Source: Candidatus Bathyarchaeum sp. (GTDB lineage Archaea; Thermoproteota; Bathyarchaeia; Bathyarchaeales; Bathyarchaeaceae). From it: 26,392 bases of DNA. The notes under the pieces are model-generated. The model did not search any database. It saw only the letters and a program-made list of their open reading frames with translations, and was not told the DNA's origin. Made by a program: the position numbers and the translations under genes. Location: the NCBI GenBank assembly GCA_003096235.1, contig PIXT01000140.1, positions 1 through 26,392 on the forward strand, given 5' to 3'. This document shows, one piece after another, positions 7,293-14,517 of this stretch. The first letter of the stretch is position 1; each line of letters begins with the position of its first letter.

Positions 7293-8314
7293 GTTTTTTT
7301 ATCCTCTCTTCCTGTTAATGTTGTGTGAATTATAGAGGTTGTTCCTCCTAGTGTCCACGCGAATGCTCTGGTGAAATAGATTACGATGAGGTACATCGCT
7401 GTTGGGTCATGGAAAATGTATGAAATTTTTGCCGCTGAGAATGTGTAATGTATCATTGTTGCGAGAACAATAACTAGAAAAATCGATGATGGAATCATAT
7501 GGAAGCTTGTGACTACGCTAATGATTAATAAGATAGCTGCAACCCCATACAGTATGGGTTGTGCGTTCATCCACCCGTCCGTTATTTTGTCTCCCTTCGC
7601 TAGTTGTGGATGCTTGAAGTACAGCTTCCATGTGTTTTGACCATACTTATACTGCTGTTTAAAGAAGGTTCGTAGCGTGGGGCGATGAAAGTGGTAACAC
7701 TTTGCTTCAGAGTCAAAGGCTATTTTGTAGCCTGCATTGGCTAATCTTGCCCCTATATCTGTATCGTATTGTGTTGGAAGAGCCTCGTCGAAGCCTCCAA
7801 TTTCCATGGTCACCGTCTTTTTCAGTAACAGATTCATTGTCGCTACTCTCTCAACAGTATTCGGAAGCCGCTGATACCTGTAATTGAGTTCATAGCCTAT
7901 TACCCTTGGAACAAGATTCGCGCTGTTCCATGTTTCCACGGTTCCACTTGCCCCCGCGACTTTTGGGTCATTTAGATGCCTGACAAGCTTTTTGAGCCAA
8001 TCTTTTTCCACTTTTGCGTCAGAATCAATTAAACCTATTACATCATTTTCTACATTTTTCAAAACAAGGTTGTAGGCAGCTGGAGGATTAAGTTGGCTGT
8101 AAACAAGTTTAACGGGGTGTGTTTTTGCTCGTTTAGTTGTTGCGTCTGTTGAGCCGCCATCAACCACTATTACTTCAAGTAAATGTTTGGGGTAATCCAG
8201 TTCCAGAATCGATCGGAGACATTCGTTGATTGTTGATTCGCTGTTAAAAGTGGTTACTATTATGCTGACTCCTAGAAGCGATTCCTCTTCTGGTTTGGAT
8301 GCTTTGTTTTTCAA
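7289..8314 (-). CDS. GT2-family glycosyltransferase with C-terminal membrane helices
   Basis: The GT-A domain begins GVSIIVTTFNSESTINECL (15-33), followed by VIVVDGGSTD (48-57), the metal-binding IDSDA (D97, D99) and FDEALPTQYDTDIGARL (175-191), matching the ED-type acceptor region. About three membrane segments follow, near 252-270, 275-292 and 305-325, so the enzyme is anchored, with its active site in the cytoplasm. The likely job is extension of a lipid-linked or cell-surface glycan. The start is TTG with GGGG about seven bases upstream. No ATG lies between it and the domain. The 3' end overlaps the GT4 start by four bases. Confidence 0.88.
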   Translation of the reverse strand: MKNKASKPEEESLLGVSIIVTTFNSESTINECLRSILELDYPKHLLEVIVVDGGSTDATTKRAKTHPVKLVYSQLNPPAAYNLVLKNVENDVIGLIDSDAKVEKDWLKKLVRHLNDPKVAGASGTVETWNSANLVPRVIGYELNYRYQRLPNTVERVATMNLLLKKTVTMEIGGFDEALPTQYDTDIGARLANAGYKIAFDSEAKCYHFHRPTLRTFFKQQYKYGQNTWKLYFKHPQLAKGDKITDGWMNAQPILYGVAAILLIISVVTSFHMIPSSIFLVIVLATMIHYTFSAAKISYIFHDPTAMYLIVIYFTRAFAWTLGGTTSIIHTTLTGREDKKT

Positions 8315-8363
8315 GTGGTTGCCCCTTTGTTAGTGTTTGTAACAATACCTGTAACATATTCTG

Positions 8364-9083
8364 TTATGATAAATAAGATGCTATTATGGCATAAAATATT
8401 CTTGCGCCATCTCTTATTGGGTCAAGTTTGGAGTTTCCCACAGTTCTTTGGTCAAAACTTATGGACGTTTCCGCAACTCTTGCTCCCATTCTCAATGCCT
8501 TAACAAGCATTTCTGACTCAACTTCATAACCATGCGAAGTTAAATTCATCCTTTTTATCAGCGAGGCTCTTATTGCTCTAAACCCAGACTGCGAATCAGA
8601 AATATTCACGCCCGTCAGATATCCCGTCAGGCTGTTAAACAGTCTGTTTCCTGCCCTGTTTATTTTCGGAATCTTGGTTTTGTTTGCTTCAGAGTTGACA
8701 AATCTTGACCCTACCACAAAATCAGCTTTGTTCTCCATTAAATATCGCAGAACCAACGGTATCTCTTCTGGCTGATGAGAACCATCCGCGTCCAAGGTAA
8801 CCACAAATTTGCCTTTGGCTCGTCTGAAGCCAGACCTAAGTGCAAAGCCTTTCCCCTTATGGGCGGCACTTAATACAACAGCTTTTCGTTGTTGTGCCAA
8901 CTCTGCTGACTTGTCTTCTGAACCGTCATCCACTACCAGAACTTCGTATGAGACTTCCATGTGCTCCAGTGTCTTCTTTGTTCGAGTAACTATATCGCCT
9001 ATGGTTACTTCTTCGTTGAACACTGGAATAATGACAGAGACGAAAAAATCTTCTCGTTCCCTGTCTTTGTTATCTTTTGCCAT
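8364..9083 (-). CDS. GT2-family glycosyltransferase, polyprenyl-phosphate mannosyl/glucosyl synthase-like
   Basis: With the ATG at 9083 the protein is 239 residues and one GT-A domain: VSVIIPVFNEEVTIGDIV (15-32), VLVVDDGSEDKS (48-59), KGKGFALRSGFRRAKG (76-91), LDADGSHQPEE (97-107; D98, D100) and DSQSGFRA (163-170). The pattern fits enzymes that load mannose or glucose on dolichyl/polyprenyl phosphate. There is no clear transmembrane tail. An in-frame TTG at 9128 would add 15 residues that do not look like part of the fold. I prefer the ATG although its ribosome site is weak. It lies 49 bases upstream of the next GT2 gene and is probably in the same transcript. Confidence 0.85.
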   Translation of the reverse strand: MAKDNKDREREDFFVSVIIPVFNEEVTIGDIVTRTKKTLEHMEVSYEVLVVDDGSEDKSAELAQQRKAVVLSAAHKGKGFALRSGFRRAKGKFVVTLDADGSHQPEEIPLVLRYLMENKADFVVGSRFVNSEANKTKIPKINRAGNRLFNSLTGYLTGVNISDSQSGFRAIRASLIKRMNLTSHGYEVESEMLVKALRMGARVAETSISFDQRTVGNSKLDPIRDGARIFYAIIASYLS

Positions 9084-9151
9084 TGTCTCAGAGATGTCCT
9101 TTTCATGAATTAAATAGTTTGCCAACAATTCGTATGCATGAATGATGGTTT

Positions 9152-9166
9152 AATTTTTATATTAAA
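9152..9166. promoter_or_regulatory. Shared A/T-rich promoter element between divergent genes
   Basis: AATTTTTATATTAAA lies between the GT2 gene (-) and the 9227 gene (+) and reads as a TATA-like box on both strands. Transcription starts would fall near 9135 (-) and 9184 (+). Confidence 0.4.
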
Positions 9167-9189
9167 TCGGGTTGTAGTTGTGCATTGTC

Positions 9190-9204
9190 GTTCAAGGCTT
9201 GAAC
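9190..9204. promoter_or_regulatory. 15-base palindrome GTTCAAG-G-CTTGAAC, candidate operator
   Basis: Two exact 7-base arms surround a single central G, 22 bases before the GTG start at 9227 and just after the expected transcription start. Placement and symmetry fit a dimeric repressor site. No regulator gene is visible in the window. Confidence 0.45.
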
Positions 9205-9226
9205 ACTCATGAGCGAATAACCTGAA

Positions 9227-9847
9227 GTGAAGCAAACTTTGCTGGAAATCGAACAAAACATAGCGTCAAGAAAAGAAACAGACAGAATCATGTGGTTCTC
9301 CATGTGGGCTGTTTTATCTGTAGCAAGTTTTGGAGTAGCTTGGTTTCCAATGGTTTACTATATGATCAAAAGAAGAAACGATCACTTCGCAAGACAAGAA
9401 AAACTAGAAACCCTGATCTTAAGCAAGCTAAGAAAAACAAGTCCAAAAACCAAGGTGCCAGAATCTCCGAAAACAGTTAAACCGTTATCATCCAGAAATG
9501 CGACAACATGGACTCTTTTAACGCTTCTAATTGTTCCAGCGTTTTACCTTTTTTACTCTTTAAAGAGCGACCTTCAAAAACATGAAAAGCACGAACAAGA
9601 TTTTTTAGCTGAAATACGTGGTTTGGCAAAAGATTCTGCAATACCTTTGAACATCCAAAGCTACGCAACTACACCCAGCTTCCCTGTGGACAAGTATGTT
9701 ATTCTTAGTGTTGTAACGTTTGGCTTAGCCGCCGCTTACTGGCTCTACCGAATCTTTAACGACTACAACAATCATTTCAAGATGCAGTGGATGATCGAAG
9801 ATGAATTGCTCCGTTTCCTAAAAGAGCTTGAGCAAAAAGCCAGTTAA
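9227..9847 (+). CDS. Hypothetical membrane protein with three-fold TM/amphipathic-helix pattern (DUF4234-like)
   Basis: This 206-residue protein has membrane segments near 24-45, 95-112 and 156-176. Each is followed by a charged helix of similar appearance: NDHFARQEKLETLILSKL (51-68), SDLQKHEKHEQDFLAEI (114-130) and NDYNNHFKMQWMIEDELL (178-195). Copies one and three also share the preceding segment (VLSVASFGVAW at 29-39, ILSVVTFGLAA at 159-169). This resembles DUF4234-type 'LS..TFG....W.Y' domains. The match is from memory. The function is unknown. It starts at GTG with a poor ribosome site, and an upstream ATG reading frame at 9209 stops at once. It is divergent from the glycosyltransferases, with a palindrome in its leader. 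Confidence 0.72.
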   Translation: MKQTLLEIEQNIASRKETDRIMWFSMWAVLSVASFGVAWFPMVYYMIKRRNDHFARQEKLETLILSKLRKTSPKTKVPESPKTVKPLSSRNATTWTLLTLLIVPAFYLFYSLKSDLQKHEKHEQDFLAEIRGLAKDSAIPLNIQSYATTPSFPVDKYVILSVVTFGLAAAYWLYRIFNDYNNHFKMQWMIEDELLRFLKELEQKAS

Positions 9848-9866
9848 CCTTCCTGTTTTGGCTGAT

Positions 9867-9876
9867 AATTTTTATA
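9867..9876 (+). promoter_or_regulatory. Putative TATA box for cobD
   Basis: AATTTTTATA sits 50 bases before the ATG at 9926, giving a leader of about 25 bases that contains AAAAGGAAG as a ribosome site. Confidence 0.4.
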
Positions 9877-9925
9877 CCCGTCTGAACAATACGAAGGTCT
9901 GAAAACCCGAAAAGGAAGCCACATT

Positions 9926-11056
9926 ATGGTTGACGTTTCTAAACTCGTTAAGAACTCCCTTAAATGCCTGACTCCCTACTTTCACGGCGGAAACGTTTGG
10001 GATTTTTCAGAAAAATACAATATTTCCGTAGATCAACTAATTGACTTCAGCATCTCCACCAACCCTTTGGGCGCACCAGAAACAGCACTAGAAAGCATTC
10101 GGCAACATCTTAATTTAATAAAGCATTACCCTGACCCCGATCATGAATGGCTTCTTGAAGCCCTAGCAGAATCCGTTGGTGTAGAACCGAACAATGTGAT
10201 AGTAGGCAACGGCTCTACAGAATTGATTTATCTGTTCAATGAAGTCTTCCTTGAGAATGGATACGAAGCTGTTATTCCAGTTCCGTCATTTAGCGAATAC
10301 AAGGCAGCCATAGAACGTTTCGGAGGCAACATGACCTTCCTAAAATGTTACCCAGAAAAAAACTTTCAGCTAAATGTCGAAGAACTGGAGAAAACAATCT
10401 CAAAGAAAACTCGAATAATCTTTCTCTGTAACCCAAACAGTCCAACTGGAGCGCTTTATGAAAAAGAAGATGTTCTGCGGGTCATCAGGTTTGCTGCAGA
10501 ACACAATGTTCTTGTGTTTCTTGATGAGGATTACATTGACTTTGTCGACGACGCCAAACGTTACTCCATGGCCGAGTACGTTAACGATTACAACAACCTG
10601 TTTGTTCTTAGGTCCTTAACAAAATTCTTTGGTTTGGCTGGCGTCAGAATAGGCTTCGGCATAGGCTCACCCGATCTTGTGGCTGTTCTAAAGAATGTAA
10701 TTATGCCTTGGAGCGTAAACAGTTTAGCAATGTTTGCTACCGTGGCAGCAGTTAAGGACACCGAGTTCATCAAAAAGTCTCGGATGCTTGTTTCAAAGAG
10801 CAGACAAGAAATGATGGACCTGCTCAAGACAGTTCCTTGGCTGAGGGTGTACCCGTCTGAAACCAACTTTTTACTAATTGAGATTATCCGCAAAGATTTA
10901 ACCTCAACACAAATCAAAGAAGGGCTTGCCAAAAAGGGACTTTTAATCAGAGACTGCAAAGACTTTGACGGATTAAACAACAAATTCTTTAGAGTAACAA
11001 TTAGACGACCCGAAGAAAACAAAAAACTGATAGCTAACATAAAATCCTTAGGCTAA
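9926..11056 (+). CDS. cobD: L-threonine-O-3-phosphate decarboxylase (CobD), PLP-dependent
   Basis: A fold-type I aminotransferase-like protein of 376 residues. The opening HGGNVWDFSEKY (20-31) and DFSISTNPLG (40-49) is characteristic of CobD rather than HisC. PLP contacts are visible: GNGSTELI (94-101), CNPNSPTG (168-175), Asp200 in FLDED and the Schiff-base Lys233 in RSLTKFFGLAG, plus RIGFG (241-245). CobD makes (R)-1-aminopropan-2-ol phosphate, which links the corrin ring to the lower ligand. Convergent cobY and cobS 17 bases away support a cobalamin role. A HisC-type activity is the main alternative. Confidence 0.85.
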   Translation: MVDVSKLVKNSLKCLTPYFHGGNVWDFSEKYNISVDQLIDFSISTNPLGAPETALESIRQHLNLIKHYPDPDHEWLLEALAESVGVEPNNVIVGNGSTELIYLFNEVFLENGYEAVIPVPSFSEYKAAIERFGGNMTFLKCYPEKNFQLNVEELEKTISKKTRIIFLCNPNSPTGALYEKEDVLRVIRFAAEHNVLVFLDEDYIDFVDDAKRYSMAEYVNDYNNLFVLRSLTKFFGLAGVRIGFGIGSPDLVAVLKNVIMPWSVNSLAMFATVAAVKDTEFIKKSRMLVSKSRQEMMDLLKTVPWLRVYPSETNFLLIEIIRKDLTSTQIKEGLAKKGLLIRDCKDFDGLNNKFFRVTIRRPEENKKLIANIKSLG

Positions 11057-11073
11057 CAAAAATAGCCCGCCTA

Positions 11074-11712
11074 TCAGTTACCTTTTTTGTCCTCGTTTTC
11101 CTTTTTGGTGAGTAGCAGATACTTTTTTGCCTCTTCCAAATCCGTAAGAGAGTTAACAGTGAAGACAGCTTCAGGTCTACTGCTGACTACAACTTCTTGT
11201 TCTTGCTCCTCCAGTATTCTTTGTCCATCAATTATGTTGATTCCAGAAACTGCATACATTTTTCCATCCTGTTGATAAAGAGAAACGGCTGACAAGCCAT
11301 ACTCGCTGAAAGCTTCTTTTGGAATCAATACAGTCAAAGCAGGTTTACCTGATTGTTCGTATTTGCGGATTACTTCATCAAGAAACTCTCCATTAATCAA
11401 CGGAAGGTCAGCTGAAATAATCAAAACTGGGCATGCTATGTTTGCTTTCTGAACTGCTTGTTGCACGTCAGCGTGGTATCCTTTTCCATCTGTTTCAATA
11501 ACTTTCACGGATGCTTTCTTTGCTTCTTGTGTTGTTTTTGGGCTGTAAGATGTTACCGCAACATATGTTTGTGTGATTCTTTTGGATTCCTCTGTGGCTT
11601 CAACGACTATTCTTATCAGCGGTTTGCCCATGAACTGCGCCATCGGTTTTTCTGTGTCTCCGCCAAAGCGTGTTCCTTTTCCCCCCGCCATTATCAACGC
11701 TACAACTTGCAC
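11074..11712 (-). CDS. cobY: Adenosylcobinamide-phosphate guanylyltransferase, archaeal CobY type
   Basis: The 212-residue nucleotidyltransferase has the NTP-binding loop LIMAGGKGTRFGG (6-18), EKPM (21-24) and a metal site ISADLPLING (99-108), like CobY and MobA proteins. CobY replaces the bacterial CobU and makes adenosylcobinamide-GDP. The C-terminus is highly charged (KKENEDKKGN). It starts at GTG two bases after the cobS stop, with GGTGAT at 11719-11724 inside the end of cobS as a good ribosome site, so translation is coupled. MobA (molybdopterin guanylyltransferase) is the competing call. The cobS-cobD setting decides for CobY. Confidence 0.85.
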   Translation of the reverse strand: MQVVALIMAGGKGTRFGGDTEKPMAQFMGKPLIRIVVEATEESKRITQTYVAVTSYSPKTTQEAKKASVKVIETDGKGYHADVQQAVQKANIACPVLIISADLPLINGEFLDEVIRKYEQSGKPALTVLIPKEAFSEYGLSAVSLYQQDGKMYAVSGINIIDGQRILEEQEQEVVVSSRPEAVFTVNSLTDLEEAKKYLLLTKKENEDKKGN

Positions 11713-11714
11713 TT

Positions 11715-12542
11715 TTAAATCACCAACACCAACAACGCGAACATTCGGGCAATCTCGTTGGTGGCGCCAAAGATATCTCCGTTCACTCCCCCAAAGACAC
11801 GTTTACCTAACACTATCATAACGCCGCCCACCAGTATTCCAGATGCTACAGCAAACACGCCGCTTAAACCAAACAAGACAACGCTGAAAGCAAGTGAAAT
11901 AGCCAACGAGATTGCGTATAATCCATTGTTTTTTCTCATATAATCAATAAAACTTCTACCCTTTCCTCGTTTATCTTCTAGATTTTGCGGCGGCGATGTG
12001 CCCTGCCATGCTGTTGTAACCATTGCCAGTTTCGCTGAAACCTCAGCTACTATGAGAGCTTGAATGACAACATCTGTTTTTGTTAGGAAGATAAGTAAAA
12101 CAGTGAAAAAAGAAACAAGAATCGCAAAAAAGGCTCCTGTTCGGGTAACTGTCCATACATGAGCGATATCCATCTTTTCTTTAAGAGACGCCTTTCTTAT
12201 GCCTAAAGCATTACCTACATCAACTAACCCATCTGTGTGCTGAAGCCCTATAATGACAAGAATGAACGCAATCGTCATGGCGCTTGCAAGCCCTTTAGCT
12301 GCAAACTGAGAAAGAACTTCATAGGCGCCCAAGAAAACTACATTGTTTATGGCATCAAAGAGAAAGAACAAAACGCTGTTTGTGAAGCGGGCATATAAGC
12401 CGACAAGAAGCCCTATGATTGCACCTATCACTGGGAACAGGAACATGAAGCGGGCGGAGATATCCAAAAAGCTTTCATCCATCTTCACAGGGATGGCAGT
12501 GAGAAAAGCCATCAAGCCTCTAAGGACGTTTAGCGCTTTCAT
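11715..12542 (-). CDS. cobS: Adenosylcobinamide-GDP ribazoletransferase (cobalamin synthase, CobS)
   Basis: An integral membrane protein of 275 residues with about six hydrophobic segments. The family signature LQHTDGLVDVGNALG (100-114; acidic residues Asp104 and Asp108) and the C-terminal GGVNGDIFGATNEIAR (251-266) match CobS. It joins the activated corrinoid to the lower-ligand riboside. The ATG at 12542 is chosen because GCGGGGTTGATA precedes it. A longer frame from 12614 would overlap the upstream gene by 52 bases and add sequence unlike CobS. It is 20 bases downstream of the HemN-like gene and two bases ahead of cobY. Confidence 0.9.
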   Translation of the reverse strand: MKALNVLRGLMAFLTAIPVKMDESFLDISARFMFLFPVIGAIIGLLVGLYARFTNSVLFFLFDAINNVVFLGAYEVLSQFAAKGLASAMTIAFILVIIGLQHTDGLVDVGNALGIRKASLKEKMDIAHVWTVTRTGAFFAILVSFFTVLLIFLTKTDVVIQALIVAEVSAKLAMVTTAWQGTSPPQNLEDKRGKGRSFIDYMRKNNGLYAISLAISLAFSVVLFGLSGVFAVASGILVGGVMIVLGKRVFGGVNGDIFGATNEIARMFALLVLVI

Positions 12543-12562
12543 TATCAACCCCGCTGAATATG

Positions 12563-13846
12563 TTATTGTTTGTCTTGTGGGCGTGAGAATTCCCAGCAGA
12601 CATTGTATCTCCATATGTCGCCTAACTTGGTTAATCTTATTTCTTGTTCATCTATTTCGATTAAACCCTTTTTCTCCAGCCTTTTGATTGTGGTTTCAAA
12701 AGCTTCTTCTGGCAATTTTCCGAAACGGCTCTTAAACTCGGTTTTGTTAACTGGTCGCCGGATATACAGCCGCATCATCATCTTTCCCATTTCATCATCT
12801 ACCGAGTTAACCGAAAGTTTAGATACTGGAAACTTTCCACTAGTAACTGCATCGATATACGCTTCCGAAGGTTCAATGTCTCCGTACGAAAACTTTCCTA
12901 TGTTCCCCATAAAGAAGCCTGCACCTGTTCCAACGACCTCCATACATGGTTCTTTGAAGTCTTCTGGTATCCTAGAGAAGCGGTTATGACATGTCTTTTC
13001 ATATCCTGCCGCTTTGAACGTGTTATTTGCTTCTAGATACATTTCTGTTTCAGCGTCTTGGTCTGCTCTCGCGGGTAAAACTCCAGACTCGAGCTGTTGA
13101 GCTAGCTTTGTTTTAGGGTAAACTTCTAAAGCGTAACAGTCGGCGCTTTCTACATTCAATTCTAATGCTCTTTGAATATCTCTGCTCCAGACTTTCAGAT
13201 TCTGACCCGGAAGATTATACATCAAATCGATGCTTACCCGAAGTCCAAGTTTGTGTGCATTTTTGATTGCTTCTTCTGCACTCTTTGCTTTGTCCCGAAG
13301 GTTAACTAATCTTCTTACGTTTTCGTCAAAAGTTTGTATTCCCAAATCCAGCTGGGCTACTCCATACTCTGACAGCGCCTTAAGTTTCTTATAGTCAAAA
13401 TCGTGAGTGCAGCCTGTTACCTTGATTTCTCGGTCTTCAGTTAAATTAAAGTTTTTTTCACAAAACGATAACAGGTCAATTGTCTGCTCAGTAGACATTA
13501 TGCTGGGGGTTCCACCTGCCAAGTATATCTCGGAGAACTCGCTTGTCTTGACGTATTTTGTTTTTGCGTACATGCTTAGTGACTTTTTTAATGCAGCGAG
13601 ATATGTTTCCATCTTGTTGCTAGATATTATTTCTGTGGGAAAATAGCAAAAGTTGCACTTTAGTGTGCAGAAAGGTATCCACGGTTGCAGTTCCTTTCTT
13701 TCGTTACTGTTGTTTTCTGTTCCTAAAAAGTCGATGAACGCTTGGAGCGTATCAGGTGTGGCTTTTGGGTAGTCTCTGTATGTGTAAGGTGGCCAGTGCA
13801 TTGTTTTTTCGTAAGCAACTGAACTTTCAGTGTCTTTATTTGTCAT
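12563..13846 (-). CDS. HemN/HemW-like radical SAM protein
   Basis: This 427-residue protein carries the radical SAM motif FCTLKCNFCYF, with Cys60, Cys64 and Cys67. The SAM-binding stretch is YLAGGTPSIM (108-117), and LDLGIQTFDENVRRLVNLR (166-184) and IDLMYNLPGQ (206-215) are typical of the coproporphyrinogen III oxidase-like family. The last 60 residues (LTKLGDIWRYNVCWEF) look like the HemN C-terminal winged helix. HemN oxidises coproporphyrinogen, HemW carries heme, and HutW/ChuW relatives break heme down. Sequence alone does not pick one. It is the first gene of a probable cobS-cobY transcript, so a tetrapyrrole or cobalamin role is plausible. The ATG has GGAG only at a long distance. Confidence 0.85.
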   Translation of the reverse strand: MTNKDTESSVAYEKTMHWPPYTYRDYPKATPDTLQAFIDFLGTENNSNERKELQPWIPFCTLKCNFCYFPTEIISSNKMETYLAALKKSLSMYAKTKYVKTSEFSEIYLAGGTPSIMSTEQTIDLLSFCEKNFNLTEDREIKVTGCTHDFDYKKLKALSEYGVAQLDLGIQTFDENVRRLVNLRDKAKSAEEAIKNAHKLGLRVSIDLMYNLPGQNLKVWSRDIQRALELNVESADCYALEVYPKTKLAQQLESGVLPARADQDAETEMYLEANNTFKAAGYEKTCHNRFSRIPEDFKEPCMEVVGTGAGFFMGNIGKFSYGDIEPSEAYIDAVTSGKFPVSKLSVNSVDDEMGKMMMRLYIRRPVNKTEFKSRFGKLPEEAFETTIKRLEKKGLIEIDEQEIRLTKLGDIWRYNVCWEFSRPQDKQ

Positions 13847-14087
13847 TCTTTTATGTTTTCTCCGTCTTGTTTTTCAAACCAATATTACTTGATGATGTAG
13901 TCCACGGAATTTTTGTTGCTTGTTTTACATCTCACGTTTTATGAGAATTTCATGTGATGTCTCTTGTGGAGCGTTTTCCTGTTTTAATGTTTTGTAACTT
14001 TTAAAATCTTCTGCTAAAAACCTTTGGCACACAACAATTCTTGTTCCTTTTCGTCAACTGTTGCAAAACATGCGTTTGGACAGAAGG

Positions 14088-14095
14088 TTTATATA
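14088..14095 (+). promoter_or_regulatory. TATA box for the 90-aa membrane protein gene
   Basis: TTTATATA matches the archaeal TATA consensus well and stands 71 bases before the TTG start, giving a leader of about 40-45 bases. Confidence 0.5.
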
Positions 14096-14147
14096 GAATT
14101 CCGTGTCAAAACCGTTTCTCTGTATATCGTGTAAAACGAAGGTTTGT

Positions 14148-14152
14148 GGTGA
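14148..14152 (+). promoter_or_regulatory. Ribosome binding site GGTGA fixing a TTG start
   Basis: GGTGA, the perfect archaeal anti-16S match, ends six bases before the TTG at 14159. It argues that this TTG is real and that the overlapping frame at 14041-14289 is not. Confidence 0.6.
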
Positions 14153-14158
14153 AAATAC

Positions 14159-14431
14159 TTGATTTACTTTGTGATCGGTTTTGCGGTGCTCTTTGTTTTG
14201 ATGTTATTTGTCGGAATCAACGATCCTACTGGTGGAACAAGTATGAAAGGCTGGTGTTACCAGTATCTGGTTATAGCGTTGGTCTTTGATGCATTCGCAG
14301 TTTTTGCCCTGTTTTACCAAAATGGAATACTTACTGAATTGTTGCTTGGTACCGCCGCAGGCGCTGCGACTGTTTTAGGAATTCATGTGGCACACCACAT
14401 AAAAGAAGAGAACGAAGGACACGGACACTAG
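14159..14431 (+). CDS. Small membrane protein with His-rich C-terminus (90 aa)
   Basis: I do not recognise a family. Three hydrophobic segments lie near residues 2-19, 35-52 and 58-76, joined by a short loop with NDPTGGTSMKGW (21-32). The protein ends HVAHHIKEENEGHGH, six histidines in the last 15 residues, which could bind a metal. It starts at TTG behind a textbook GGTGA. A TATA box upstream and about 85 bases before the next gene suggest its own transcript. The following gene encodes a flavoprotein disulfide reductase. A functional link is possible but not shown. Confidence 0.7.
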   Translation: MIYFVIGFAVLFVLMLFVGINDPTGGTSMKGWCYQYLVIALVFDAFAVFALFYQNGILTELLLGTAAGAATVLGIHVAHHIKEENEGHGH

Positions 14432-14465
14432 CTGGCAAATTCAAGGCTTATTGGTGCCTTTAAGG

Positions 14466-14476
14466 AATTAATTTAA
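14466..14476 (+). promoter_or_regulatory. Putative TATA box for the flavoprotein gene
   Basis: AATTAATTTAA lies 41 bases before the ATG at 14518, giving a leader of about 20-25 bases carrying AGAGG (14506-14510) seven bases before the ATG. Confidence 0.4.
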
Positions 14477-14517
14477 GCTCATTAGCGGTTAATTTAGTGT
14501 ATTCTAGAGGTTTTGTT

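Larger units (their letters stand above)
13847..14158. other. Gene-free divergent intergenic region
   Basis: About 310 A/T-rich bases separate the HemN-like gene (-) from the 90-aa membrane protein gene (+). It holds the leader and TATA-like box (14088-14095) of the plus-strand gene and presumably the minus-strand promoter, which I cannot place. I see no tRNA fold or strong repeat here. Confidence 0.4.

Noticed and set aside
9084..9128. TTG start adding 15 residues to the GT2 protein
   Set aside because: The extra residues lie outside the GT-A fold and the TTG has no ribosome site. It cannot be fully excluded, since the TATA-like box would allow a near-leaderless start.
9138..9225. Possible C/D box sRNA (ATGATGG and a later CTGA) between divergent genes
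   Set aside because: The C box has a mismatch and the spacing to the D box is too long for an archaeal C/D guide RNA.
12543..12614. A 24-residue N-terminal extension of CobS
   Set aside because: It overlaps the upstream gene by 52 bases, and a GCGGGG site fits the ATG at 12542.
14041..14289. An 82-aa plus-strand frame over the start of the 90-aa membrane protein
   Set aside because: It runs through the TATA box and the GGTGA site in another frame, has no hydrophobic logic, and ends inside the real gene.
14443..14460. Hairpin AAGGC/GCCTT after the 90-aa gene as a terminator
   Set aside because: Only five base pairs, and the following bases are mixed A/T rather than a T run; they overlap the next promoter.
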